A DNA stretch of 64,000 nucleotides from contig CM073193.1 of assembly GCA_037042915.1 (NCBI GenBank), forward strand, positions 5,208,001 to 5,272,000, read 5' to 3'. How positions within the stretch are numbered: position 1 is the first letter of the stretch; the number at the start of each line of letters is the position of its first letter. The DNA comes from Auricularia sp. M13 (taxonomy: Eukaryota > Basidiomycota > Agaricomycetes > Auriculariales > Auriculariaceae). The notes below the pieces were generated by a model, which was not told the DNA's origin, made no database searches, and worked only from the letters and a program-made list of their open reading frames with translations. The position numbers and the translations under genes were made by a program. Shown one piece after another: positions 44,955 through 55,875 of the stretch.

Positions 44955-46441
44955 ATGGCCGACGTTTACTGCTTTGTATGTCAACGCGTCGCGTCGTCTG
45001 CTCCCGTCCTATCCGGACTGACAGCCAATAGATTTGCGGCGCTAATGCTGAGGTGGCGGATGCTCTCAAGGTGTGTGGCGCGCCATTCTGCAGCTGTTTC
45101 TTCAGCAATCTCACATACGGTGACAAGGCTGACCTGCACGAACTGGCGTTCGACGGGCGCCGCGTCTCACCTCACCCATCTACATTACCGCACTTCCTCT
45201 TCTCCGGCTCCGACATTCGGTTCCAAAGAGATCTCTCCCTTGTCGGCCCCTTCGCAGAAGACGGGAGCGAGCTCTGGGATCCGTCGAGCGACGACTGGGA
45301 CGCCCTCCGGCGCCTCCCCGCGTCGAGCGCGCGTCTGCTCCGCAACATGTCGCCTGGGACGCGGCACGACTTCGCAGAGGTGCACCATGGGCCGAGCGGA
45401 CGGCAGTACTGGATAACGGGCAACTCGCACATCTTCGGGCACACGGGCTGCTTCGACATCCTCTCGCGCGTCATGCGAGCCCGGTATCCTGCGCAGGACG
45501 ACGACTCGTGGGTGCCTGCGTTCTGGGCGGCTGTGCGCAAGGCCAACTTCAGCAACACCGCGGCAAACGGCATTGACTCTGTCAACTACGGCTGGCTGAT
45601 CGAGCTCACGAAGCACATCGACGTCGTGCCGCTCGCGAATATGTTGGTCGCTGAGGGAGGCATTCCTGAGCGCCTGGTTCGCGCGCTGGAGAGTGACGTC
45701 CTGCACGAAGCCGCGCACGCAGATTATTGGCTTGGCAAAGGGCAGATGTGGATCTTCGTACAGCCATCCGAGTACGTCCTCTCCGCGGAAGAAGCCTCGC
45801 AATCCCGTTGACCATCTGCACGCAGCTTCCCAGTCATGCAAGCGCGAGCGAGCACGTTCCACCTGCAACACTTTCCCCCAAATCAATCATCGAGGCGGAC
45901 GAAACTGTGCACACTGGAATCGTTGCCAGTGGAACTCCTTTGCGAAACCGCAAAGTATCTGCCCTCAGAGGCGGCCGTCGGCAGCCTCCTCGCAACGTCC
46001 AGAACGCTGCGCGCGAACCTCGTCCCGTCCATCAACATTCTCGCGCGACATCACCTTCCAGACTGCTGGCTCCCAGACCCCCACGTAGTCGACCCAGGCC
46101 CGTCACGGTTCCCCTGGCTACGGTACGCACGAGAATGTCGAGTCAACTCGCCCTCAATGCGCAATCGTCGGCGCATCTACTCCACATGCGAGCAGATCGC
46201 AAGCCTCGCGGCGCAGCTGACGCCAGACGACCTGAATGGGTCTGCGATATACGAGCAGCCGCAGTTCAACGTGGCTGTTGTGGAGATGCTGTTCCCGAAG
46301 CCGACGCCGATATCACTGATAGAGGAGGAGGAGGAGGAGAATGACGCGGCGATGATGATGGTCGACAAAGACGACGAGCGGCCAGCAGCACTCCACGAGC
46401 AACTAGTGTACCGCGCGCACACAGCCTGCGCAGTTTTATAG
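44955..46441 (+). CDS. F-box protein, MADVYC family, copy 3 (439 aa)
   Basis: Exons 44955-44975, 45032-45070, 45128-45771, 45826-46441, the same plan as copies 1 and 2 (first exons again 21 and 39 nt). Exon 1 encodes MADVYCF, exon 2 ICGANAEVADALK, giving a CFIC pair. The second intron (57 nt, GTGTGT to AAG) is a multiple of three and has no stop, so it can be read through; comparison with the other copies shows it should be removed. The central domain is diverged but keeps RHDFAEVHHGPSGRQYWITG and GHTGCFDIL. The F-box begins LESLPVELLCETAKYL. The C terminus is extended by an acidic run (EEEEEEND) absent from the other two. It is the most diverged member and lies outside the inverted duplication, so it predates it. 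Confidence 0.85.
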
Positions 46442-46870
46442 TTCTTCATGTAGTATTCCCGTTCGTACTCGAGCATTGGCATGTTGACCTTCAGCAGAAT
46501 AGCGAGCTCCGGTGGGCGAAGCAAAGGATGACTAGATCGCGCCAAGTCATATTATCATACAGAGCCGTCAAAAAGAGCAGGCGGAGCACGTAGGCTAAGA
46601 TGCAAGGACCGAAAAGTGCGTGGAGAGCGAAGAGAGAGCTACGAGGCGGCGATTGAAATCGGTTTCCTCCTCATGCAGCAACAAGATGCAAGACACGTAG
46701 GAGAGAAAACGTCATAGTCATTGTGGGCACAGCCATGCGAGTACGCTATTGATACAAAAGGTTCTGGAAACCGAAACTAGTCCGTCAGAGCTATCAAATA
46801 CAATGCATAAAGTCCATGTCCATCCATACAGCATTTATCTATCACTCTATCCAGCAACGGCGATTATAGA
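46442..46870. other. Short intergenic region between convergent genes
   Basis: No gene seen; probably two 3' UTRs. Confidence 0.5.
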
Positions 46871-48055
46871 TCAAACACCGGAGGTCGACGACGCCTTGGG
46901 GTCAAGGAAAGCCCCAACTCCGGGCACGATAATTGCGCTGTCGAAGTACGGGTTGCGCTCGCCAGCGGCAGCAGCTGACTTGACGTCGTCGACGGGCGTG
47001 TCCGGTTTCTTCCAAAGCACAGGCCGCGGCGGCGCATCGCGGGGTACAAGCGCCGAGCGCTGCTGCTGGAACACGCGGCGCGGCGTGCACGGGAGGTGTA
47101 CAGGAAGCTGAACGTTGGTCGCGAGGCGCCGCAGCAGCCTGGGCGGTATCGGGGCAGGCGATACCGGCAGCTGCGGCGAGTGGCGAGCGACGAGCCCTAC
47201 GACACTGCTGCTGCGCCCGCGCTGCACAACGGGGCTGGAGGGATGGCGCGCCACGCTGAGCGGCGACGGGAGGTCGAGCGGGCTGGGCGAGCGCGGTTCG
47301 TCGGGCGTCGCGCACAGCCGTGGCGCGACGGGCATGGATTCGCTGACGGCGCGGCGCGCGACGTTGAAGCTTGCCGGCAGCCCGCGACCAAGATGTGCGT
47401 GCGCGGCGGCTTTGGGCAGCGACGGCGGCGGCAGCTCAATCTTGGTGGGACGTTGGGCGCGCACGAGGGTGGGCGACGGCGGAGTGGCGGCGGCAGGTGC
47501 GGACGCGTCGACTGGAGGGCTGACCGGCGCCAGAAGCGAGCGCGACCTGGCGCGCCCCTGCTCCTGCGACTGAAGCAGCCTGGAATGCCAGTTGGCGCTG
47601 CCTGCACGAAGGAGACGTGGGCGAACAGATGACCCGCGGTTCGGCTGCTTAGATGGTTTCTTGTCTGAGTCGGAGTCGTAGCCAGCGTCCTCGTGGTCCA
47701 TAGTCGGGAATGGGAAACGGCCACCGCATTCTCTGGCGAGCAGCGGCGTGCACGGCGTGTCCAACTGGCGGGGTGACAGAATGAACGGCGACGGTATTCC
47801 GGTTGAAACGCCGTCCAAGTCGCAGTCAGCTTCCCCGTCGGATGGGCTCTCGAGTTCGGTGGACGACGCGCTGGACGCGGTGGAATCTGAGGCCGCCAAA
47901 CTGGGCGGTACTCCAGAGTCTGAGCTGCCACTGTCGGATGACGAACGGCTAATGCGCTCTGACTCGTAGAGACCGCTCTGAAGCACTGGGGATTTTTCGT
48001 GATCGCCGAGTTGGAGGAAGAGCGGGCACGCAGCAAGGACAGCGGTATCAGACAT
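46871..48055 (-). CDS. Ser/Pro/Ala-rich disordered protein (394 aa)
   Basis: Single open frame from ATG 48055 to 46871 on the minus strand. The N terminus MSDTAVLAACPLFLQLGD is followed by a Ser-rich, acidic segment (SSSDSGSSDSGVP, DHEDAGYDSDSDKK), many SP motifs, and basic stretches around RGRSSSVVGL. A more ordered C terminus reads RNPYFDSAIIVPGVGAFLDP. No catalytic domain is recognised. Low complexity makes the two other frames and the antisense partly open, but this frame has the only long ATG-started ORF and the most protein-like ends. Function unknown; candidate phosphoprotein. It has no paralogue in the window. Confidence 0.7.
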   Translation of the reverse strand: MSDTAVLAACPLFLQLGDHEKSPVLQSGLYESERISRSSSDSGSSDSGVPPSLAASDSTASSASSTELESPSDGEADCDLDGVSTGIPSPFILSPRQLDTPCTPLLARECGGRFPFPTMDHEDAGYDSDSDKKPSKQPNRGSSVRPRLLRAGSANWHSRLLQSQEQGRARSRSLLAPVSPPVDASAPAAATPPSPTLVRAQRPTKIELPPPSLPKAAAHAHLGRGLPASFNVARRAVSESMPVAPRLCATPDEPRSPSPLDLPSPLSVARHPSSPVVQRGRSSSVVGLVARHSPQLPVSPAPIPPRLLRRLATNVQLPVHLPCTPRRVFQQQRSALVPRDAPPRPVLWKKPDTPVDDVKSAAAAGERNPYFDSAIIVPGVGAFLDPKASSTSGV

Positions 48056-48621
48056 TGTCGAGTTACTGTGGTTGGCGGGGCGGTGAAAGCCGTTGGTCGA
48101 GTGAGTCGAGGTCGATTTGTGGTCTTAGAAGCTTTATTCGCATCGACTATATAGCCATTTGCCGTTGCAATCGGGTCTGAGCGGGGGTCGGGCCATTTCA
48201 GAACGGACTGCAGCAGGAGGGTCCGCCGCGTGTCTCGGCGCGATCGCCATTGCGGTTACGACCAGACGCTGAGACCTGGCAGCACGGGGGTTGATTCTTG
48301 TTGTCCGAACGGTCCACGACCTGACGACGCGGGTAGGTAGCACAAGACAAGCTTCAGTCGGCAACCACCGGAAATATTTTCGCTTCTTCTGCTCAGTTTT
48401 CGTCAACACGGTCAACTATAAGAATGCTTTCAGTGTTCCTAAAAGTTGGGTTAAAACGACATCGTTTATCCCATTACTCGGACGAAGGTCACAGACGACC
48501 TGGCTCTTCCACAGACTACTCCTTTTGCTTTTCTTTCGCCTTCTCCTCCTTCCAAGCCTCCAATGCAGGCTCTGCAGCGCGGAATCTGTGATACCTCGCG
48601 TTTATGACTGTGTTCGCTGCA
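48056..48621. other. Intergenic region
   Basis: No gene seen. About 48335-48395 contains a stretch (agacaagc...gtcggc...accgg...gcttct) that resembles 53965-54015; possibly a diverged dispersed repeat. Confidence 0.4.
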
Positions 48622-49181
48622 CTAAATATAAACGCACGCTTCCAAGCCAGTCGGGAAGCCACAGTAGCCCATGACATGCAGCAACGTCTCCCTGCACCAT
48701 CACCGTGAACTTCAGCTCCCAGTATCTCCTTTGACCTCGAATTGGACGCACCGAATTTCTTCCTCGGTCAATCCATTGCGCAGACCGCCGCGAACGTGCG
48801 CAGCGAGCTCCTTCGGATGACCAGTGGCCGCGTTGATGGCGATGACGACGAGGGAGCGCTGCTTCAACTCGAGCCCCGGGCGCTGCCAGATGTTGCCCCA
48901 TCCGATCTCGGTCACGTATTCTTGCGCCGGTCGCGAGAACTCGGACACGCCTTTGGCCAGCGCAGCGTCGACGTACTCATCGCCGAGCACCGCACGCCGC
49001 TGCGTGCATAAGCAATCTGCGCGCTCGGATGCTCTCGAATCGCCCGTACCGTGGACATACCCTGATTAAAATATCGCGTTAGGAGGGCTCGGAACGCGTC
49101 TGTGATTCGACTCACCGCGTCGTACAGCGTCTTGTGTGCCTCGTCAATCTTCTGCTGGTCAGGCCTGCTGGTGCTCGACAT
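48622..49181 (-). CDS. Carboxymuconolactone decarboxylase (CMD/AhpD-like) family protein (131 aa)
   Basis: Four exons on the minus strand: 49181-49116, 49061-49050 (12 nt), 48999-48752, 48691-48622; phases agree. The product has the family layout: KTLYDAGMSTRRAVLGDEYV near the start, then FSRPAQEYVTEIGWGNIWQRPGL, RSLVVIAINAATGHPKEL, AAHVRGGLRNGLTEEEIRE and a final LLHVMGYCGFPTGLEA helix. This all-alpha fold includes gamma-carboxymuconolactone decarboxylase of protocatechuate breakdown and AhpD-type peroxidase partners. The CxxC of AhpD is absent (only one Cys in the last helix), so a decarboxylase-like or unknown role is more likely. The 12-nt exon is inferred from the family motif. It is divergent from the dehydrogenase gene at 49309, with 127 bp between start codons. 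Confidence 0.85.
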
Positions 49182-49308
49182 GTTGCGGAGATGGCTGCGG
49201 GAAAGGAGCAAGTACGCTTCGCGGCGCGCCGGTGTGGGATTCCCCAATTGCACGCGACGATCGGCACCCCGCTCGGGCCGTCCCTATTCTCTTTCTCACC
49301 CTCTAAGA
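49182..49308. promoter_or_regulatory. Shared divergent promoter
   Basis: Only 127 bp separate the two start codons, so the CMD-family gene and the dehydrogenase gene probably share regulatory sequence. No TATA box is evident. Confidence 0.5.
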
Positions 49309-50548
49309 ATGGCATCCACCACGCCGACTGAGCAGAGCGAACATTCTGGCCTGCCTAATTCCTTCGCGTTTATCGGGCTTGGGCTCATGGGGGCGCCTGT
49401 GAGCAGCCATGTTCACACCGATCTTAAGACTTATTCTCTCGCAGATGGCCCATAACCTCCTCAACGCATTGCCCAACGACACGCCGTTCATCATATACGA
49501 CCTATCCTCCTCCGCAATGGACACATTCGTCAATTCAGTGCCAAGCGATCGCAAAGCACAAGTCCAGCGCGCCGCAAACGCAGCGGACGCGATCGCCCGC
49601 GCGTCCTGCATCCTGACCTGCGTCCCCAAGGGCTCGCACGTCCTCGCAGTGTACGGCGCGCCTACGGATATCCCAGACGCTTACTCCGGCAAACTCTGCA
49701 TCGACCTCTCCACGATCGACGTCGCCACATCGCGCAAGGTCGGCGCGCTCGTCGGTGCCAATGGAGGCCATTTCTACGACGCACCGGTGTCGGGCGGTGT
49801 GGTGGGCGCGAAGAAAGGCACGCTGACGGTAATGCTCGGCGCGCGCGAGGATGATTCGAATATCGCGACGTTGCGCGCAATTGTTGCGCCTATTGGATCG
49901 AACGTGTTTGCGTGTGGCGGCCCCGGCATGGGGCTTGTCTCCAAGTTCTCCAAGTATGTAGTGCAGCACTTATTCAGAGCTGGTATGGCTGATCGTCACC
50001 TGATGCACGCAGTAACTACTTGAGCGGTCTCACTGCGATTGCGACGAGCGAGGCGATGATGCTCGGTATGGCGCACGGGATGGAGCCGAAGTTGCTCTCG
50101 TCAATCTTCGCTGCGAGTACAGGCAGCAACTGGGTAAACTGTATGTCACCAAGAGCGGTCTCATTTGACCATCCCTGATCCTCGCCTCAGCACACTGCAA
50201 CGTCTGTTGATCGTTTTTCGAGAGCAACCTTCGAGACTGACTGAATGTGCACTTTCCACGAAGCCCGTCCCTGGCGTGACGCCCGACGCAGCGCCATCGC
50301 ACAGCTATGAAGGAGGGTTCAAGGTCCAGCTCATGCACAAGGACTTCAATCTTGCAGTTGAAGCCGGTGCGCCTGGGTCCTCAATGATTCCTGCATTTCC
50401 CACTCACCTGGGAATAGCAAAAGACGCTGGTGTACCGCTCCGTCTAGGACAGGTCGGGCTCGACGTCTACACGGAAGCTATGCATGACAAGCGGTGTTAT
50501 GACCGCGATTCGCGCGTTGTGTACCGCTACCTCGGTGGCAAGGAATGA
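49309..50548 (+). CDS. HIBADH-like: 3-hydroxyisobutyrate dehydrogenase (340 aa)
   Basis: Exons 49309-49398, 49445-49953, 50013-50140, 50191-50201 (11 nt), 50264-50548; phases agree. It oxidises 3-hydroxyisobutyrate to methylmalonate semialdehyde with NAD in valine breakdown, normally in mitochondria. The N-terminal Rossmann motif is FIGLGLMGAPMA (residues 21-32). DAPVSGGVVGAKKGTLTVML is the substrate-binding loop, and GPGMGLVSKFSNN carries the catalytic Lys (about 197). The 11-nt exon produces NSHCNPVPGV, as in fungal relatives; without it the frame breaks. The C terminus ends in the usual helix with LAVEAG and a D-S-R-V-V-Y-R tail. The length matches the family. The N terminus has only a short pre-sequence, so mitochondrial import is not certain. 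Confidence 0.92.
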
Positions 50549-51293
50549 TGAAGCGCGTTTTTGTTCACCTGGGCATATGTGGTGTCCCAGACGGTTGCGT
50601 GAGAATCAGAGAAGGCAATATTATAAGTAAATGATACATCGGTCTGGAAGGCTGGGAAAGACACGTGCAAACTATCATTACAAGCTGGACGACATTCACT
50701 GATTCAGGATGCTCTCCCGCGAGGGCGACAGATGGGAGAAAGCTCAGAGCTCATCCGACAGTTCCCGACATGGCTTTTATGCCTTTCTTCAATTTCCTGT
50801 ATGTCCCCATGACGTTGCGAATACGAGCCTGTGTACAGTTAGACGCATAGAGCAATATCCTGCGAGTTGACATACCGTTTTCGTATTGCCTGCCTGCGGA
50901 GGTTCTGCTGACACGAGACGACGTGGAGTATTCGAAGACACATTCTTGACCTGGCACATAGGATAAGACCTTCGGTCACCATGCTAAGGCACTGCGGCCC
51001 ACCGTTTCGCTGGGGATCTGTTCCGTCTGCTCTAGAATGGTGCCCATCTCAGACCTAGGCTACACACACCACCTGGCTGTGAGCGCGCTCGCGTTTCCGC
51101 CTACCTTCAAGGCTGAGGAAGCATACACGCTTATATCGTGGACGTCATGGCAACGGGTTTTGTTCTCCCAGAGCTTCTGACACCGGCGGCGGGTTGCGGC
51201 ACGGCGTACGGAATCACGTTTGATTGGATCCTTGCGGAACGTGAAAGGTTCCGCTCAGATGCTTTGCTCTTGTCTGTGTTCCATCCCGCGCAC
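50549..51293. other. Intergenic region
   Basis: No supported gene. Plus-strand frames before 51294 are open, but paralogue comparison places the next start at 51294. Confidence 0.4.
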
Positions 51294-52718
51294 ATGGATG
51301 TAGTCCAGTTGCCGCCACTACAGACCGAGCTCCCTGACTGGGGTCATTTCGTCATTGTGTCCATCGATCCCATTGCGTCTGTGGCCGACTTAAAGGATGA
51401 TATAGCAACGGCTGCCGCATCCAAGATACCACGTGGAAAATACCTTGCTCTCGTCAAAGGCGTGCGTTCCATCATACTCCATCCTGAAGCTTAGACTCAA
51501 TCGGTGCACAGTTAGCTGTAGATCCTGATGTGCCCTATCTCATTCACCCACTCTCGTTCCAACTCATTGGCGTCGGTCATGGACTTCCTGACCAACCTTA
51601 CGCATGTATTCCGCTCTCGCCGGGCTTGGTCCATCCTGAAGGGCACCCGCCACTGCTCCCCGACGTCCCACTGCCATGGCCGGACTGTTTTCTCCATTTG
51701 CTGACCTCATTCAATGCAATGATCACCCGACTTCATCCCGCTCCAGCTGCTCCGGTCAGTGCAATTCCTGTCAAGGAGCTGAGGAATATCATCCTGGCCA
51801 GGAACAAGGCTGAAAAGCGAGCTTTCGTACCACCCCTTGCTCCCATTCGGGATGACGACGCTGAAGACCTTGAGTCGGGTTCAGACGGCGACGAACCTGA
51901 AGAGTCAGCGGTTCACAGCTTCAAAGCGGAGGACGAGATCGCTACTTCGGGCTCGGTACAAGAATCTTCGGGCTCTGTGGAGGCTGCCTCCCCTATCGAT
52001 TACACTTACTCGAATTTCGAATGGCCACGGAAAGTTCGTCTTAGAGCTGAACTCTGGTGCGATCTGCGGTCTTCGGATGACTTCCGACAACCCTGGGAAA
52101 TTATCCAGGTCAGGAAGCAATTAGAGGCGTGAGTACGACGTCTTTCTTGCGTACTGTTTGACTGCTAATATACTCAGTATTGAGGCTGAATGGGCGAAGC
52201 GCGCAGTGATCGAGCTCCTAGTTGATCGCCCTCGGACGAGCCAGTGGGCTACAGACGTTGCAAACGCGAACCCACCTGTTGTCGAGCCGTACGTCTAGCA
52301 AAGACTGCCGTTGCACCGTATTCATTTGTATAGGGATGCTGTCCCACATGCGCCGCTTTCCGACGATGGTATCGCTCCCGAGGATGCTGTTGAGCATCGT
52401 AATGCTCAAGGTTTGTTCATGTTCCAATGTTCAGCTTGACGTTAACTCGGTTTTCAGCTGGCACATTGCACGCGTCCGGTGCAGCAGCCTCAGCAAAGAA
52501 TGGTGGGTCGATGCTAACCTGCCTTCACAGATTTGATGCTGATGAATCTTTGCAGGGTCTTTGGTGAAGAGAATATGTAGTAAGTTGGACATGCGCTGTA
52601 GACATTGCATATCCGTAACCTGCGTCTAGGTAGAATCAACCATGTCGTTCATTCAGTCGCCAAGCCCGCCAACAGACTCTCGAAATGCCTCTTCTCGCGC
52701 AAGACAAAGGGCGCTTGA
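51294..52718 (+). CDS. Orphan tandem family, copy 1 (376 aa)
   Basis: Seven exons: 51294-51461, 51512-52128, 52178-52288, 52334-52410, 52458-52502, 52556-52579, 52630-52718; all phases agree. The start MDVVQLPPLQ was chosen because copy 3 begins MDVVEAPRM. Shared blocks: VSIDPIASVADL with GKYLALV in exon 1; PLSFQLIGVGHGLPDQPYAC, PLPWPDCFLHLL and F-x-A-MI-x-R in exon 2; DRPRTSQWATDVA in exon 3; SDDGIAPEDAVEHR in exon 4. The end is a strongly basic tail (KRICSRI, FSRKTKGA). The middle is acidic and variable. I recognise no known domain; this appears to be a lineage-specific fungal family. No signal peptide or membrane helix is evident. Paralogues at 54416 and 59255 lie on the same strand. Confidence 0.75.
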
Positions 52719-54415
52719 ACCTTTCGGTACTATCCTTGTGGCTCAGTATGTGTGAGAAGCGACCAGGCGACTGCAGCATACTAGATCGCGATGGATGTGT
52801 ATCAATCTCCAGGCCGAGAAGCTTGACTGCGTTAATAATTATCAAGCTTGTCATTGCTCAGTGGGAGTCTCTTGAGGACCGTGCCACGAAGGACGAGGAA
52901 TTGAAGAGAATTTTACGTAACTTCCAGGTGTGCGACACAGTGGAAAGAGATCGATGAACGGGGCGGTCAGGAAAACTCACACCTATCGCCTCAAGTAGCT
53001 CGAGCGATCTCGACGCTGATAGTATGCCGCAGTCGACGGCTACTGGCAGATGCAGTCCGTTGCCGCATCGAAGCAGATATCTTGGGTTTAGAAGACTGTA
53101 CAGTCGTTGGCGCGAATGAGCGCCCGTCTAGAGACATTATGAGAGAGGACTCGGGAGCGGTGGGAGCGATCCCCGATATCCCCAGTGCACGGCTGCCGAA
53201 CTTCAAGCATGGATTTCAGGATTGGAGGACGATGAAACGACCAAGAAAAATTGGGCACAGGGTCGCGAGTGCAACGGATATTGTCGACAATGTGGTCTCC
53301 TATGTCGGTGATTCCGGCGGCGGGGAAATCGGTTGGTGCGGCGAGCTAGGAAACTGCGCAACTGCCTCATGGGAGGGCGTCGGCAGCAGATGAGCCGTTT
53401 AAATTTGAAGACGGCAGCGACACCTCCTCCGTTGACTGACTGATAGCACTATCAGTACTGGCATTATGCGAATGCACGCGACGCGCCATTCACACAGGCT
53501 TGTGATGAGCGTGAGGCTGGCGTCTGTCATGCAGTAGCGTCGAAGTGCGATTGGGAGGAAGATGTCGCCAGGCCAAATAGCCCTTCCAATGCGCCATGCC
53601 ACAGAGATGAGGCCAAGTACCAAGTCTCAAGTCCAGCGTAGGGAGGAACCAAACAGAGCAGCGCTGAGGGCGAACGCCGTCCGGCAGGGGACGATGACAG
53701 TCGCGGCGAGTGAGGAACGACGAACACCTGTTGGTGTGTCACCAGCGAGCCTGGAAGGGCGCCACTCTGAGCAGCAGGGAGATCCAGCGGTCTGGGCCAG
53801 CGCAGCTCGTTGGGCGGCTCACAGAACCGTCGAGGCACAAAGCTCTGGGCAGCGTCAGTGGCGACAACTCATTCATTTCTGGGCGCAATCGCCGTAGAGA
53901 TACGTAACTTCGATTCTGACGTTTTAACTTAAGCATGACCAAAGTGCTCGACGTGCAGGATCAAAGACAAGCAGCGGTCGGCGACAACCGGTGAAATTTT
54001 TTGCTTCTACCTACCCACCACCTCTTCAGAACCGAGCTCATCTCATCGACATGGCCGGGTGAGCAATTTATTCCGGCGTAATATCTTCGGGTGCATGGAA
54101 TGCATGAAGGCGTACGAATTTGTTAAGTCTTCTCCCTAGCGCGTTGTCGCCGTCGACCTTTCTTATACTAATGGACCAGGGTTGGCTGGGATACTCTATC
54201 GCACGAGCCTTCGCAGCGGGTTGGTATACGATAATCAGTCAGCGGGTGTCGGCGTGAGAGAACTTGACGAGAACAACGTCGTCGCCGAACAACGGCCTTC
54301 CTGATTCGGATCACCCGCCTGGTTGCATGGTTTGCTGCCGCGCGCTCCTTTCCTGTGCCCACGACCTCGTCGACACCGATTTGTTGCCCGCGTTTACAAG
54401 CGCACGACCGTGGCC
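52719..54415. other. Intergenic region with a possible gene relic
   Basis: About 1.7 kb. On the minus strand around 53900-53400 hydrophobic, protein-like pieces occur in two frames (for example ISVAWRIGRAIWPGDIFLPI), separated by stops; this may be a decayed membrane-protein gene, but I cannot name it. Around 53965-54015 there is a stretch resembling 48335-48395. Nothing else seen. Confidence 0.3.
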
Positions 54416-55875
54416 ATGGATCACGTCACGGAGGCACCTAAGATGAACAGCCAGTGCTTGCTGCCAGGAACAGTTGCAATTGTTTCCCTGGACCCAATAG
54501 CGTCAGTGGCAGCCCTGGAGGATGAGCAGGCTACGCTCGAGGCGTCCAAGCTATGCCGGGGTAAATACTTGGCCATTGTTGATGCAGTGAGTATTTCGTG
54601 CGTCGCTCGTGGCGTTATTCACAACTTCCAGCACTTCGGGATGGACTGGAATATACCCGTGTACGAGATGCCTTTGGCCCTCTCGTTCTTCTGTGCTGGT
54701 CGCGGGCTACCTGAACCAGCCTCTGCCAGTCTTCGCTTGTCGCCCGATGCACCTGTTGCCAACGATCGTCCCGCTCTGACCATCTCTCCGCCTCTACCGT
54801 GGCCAGACTGCTGCGTCCACACTATAGATTGCTTTTACGCTCGAATAGCACGTGTCTTTCTCTGTACACCGCCATCCAGGCCGACTGTCCTCAGCGAGGA
54901 GCAACGCCGAACTGTCAACAAGGCGGTCATTCACGATCAGATGACCGAAGGTGTTTCCATGCGCGACGCATACGGGAAGCCTGTGGAGATCGAAGATGCT
55001 TTCGACAGCGACGACGAGCCTTCCAGATATGATATAGAGAACATTGGCAGGAGAGATTCTGCTCAAAGTGAAGGATCCTCGGGGAATGAAGCTATTGCTT
55101 GCAGCGAGCAAGTCGAAGCCGAGGCTGTCCAAGTGAGTGCGAGTATCCCGCTGTTTCATCGCTCTTATCGCCCATAGGACAAGGGAATTGATTCGGTCTG
55201 CAAGGGAGAACCAGAAATCAGCACAAGTCAGGATCCATATCGAACATGGCCTCAACTCGAAGTTTGGTTGGACTTAGCATCGACTACCGCTATTGGCGAA
55301 CCAGCTGAGCTCATGCGGTCTCTGCGGCAGCTCACCATGTATGTCAACTCGCCCAAGATGCGTGGCACTCACTCAAAAGTGGTAGAATCGAACACGAAGC
55401 GAAGCAGCGAAAAGTCTTGAGCGTCCTGGCCGATCAACCCCGAACAGCGCAGTGGGCTGACGATGTCGCTGCTGCCGAAGGCGCCGTCAATGTCGAGGAG
55501 CCCGCCGATAGGTAAAACACTGATTTAATGTGTGATCATGCCTGATTCCAAAATTGAAGGGATGTGGAACGTGCGGGGGATGACATTTCTATCATGCCTG
55601 AAGACGCTATCGAACATCGTGTTGAACGTGGTGAGTGTTTGTTCGCATGAGTCTCGCTATTATTTGACACAAACTCAGGAATGACACATACCTCTGCAGC
55701 TGCGCCGGATCCCGTGCTTGACCCTCTGGCGTCAAAGACCGATTCCGGGCCTGGTAAGGCAGAGAAGCGTGCAATCCCGATCGTCCGGGTGTGGACTCGA
55801 TTTCTCAGCCTTCTCCGTCGGCTCAAGCATGCCCAATCCCTCGCTTGGAAGCGCTCGAAGCGCAACACTCTTTGA
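54416..55875 (+). CDS. Orphan tandem family, copy 2 (408 aa)
   Basis: Six exons: 54416-54586, 54632-55132, 55178-55338, 55386-55511, 55560-55630, 55679-55875; phases agree. Exon 1 reads MDHVTEAPKMNSQ, then VSLDPIASVAALEDEQAT and GKYLAIV. Exon 2 holds LALSFFCAGRGLPEPASASL, PLPWPDCCVHTI and CFYARIARVFL, then an acidic segment. Later exons give EVWLDLAST, QPRTAQWADDVAAAE and MPEDAIEHR. The basic C terminus has RVWTRFLSLLRRLKHAQSLA, which could form an amphipathic helix. Exon 1, 2 and later junctions fall at the same aligned positions as in copies 1 and 3. The first intron (45 nt) has no stop in frame and could be retained. Function unknown. Confidence 0.78.
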
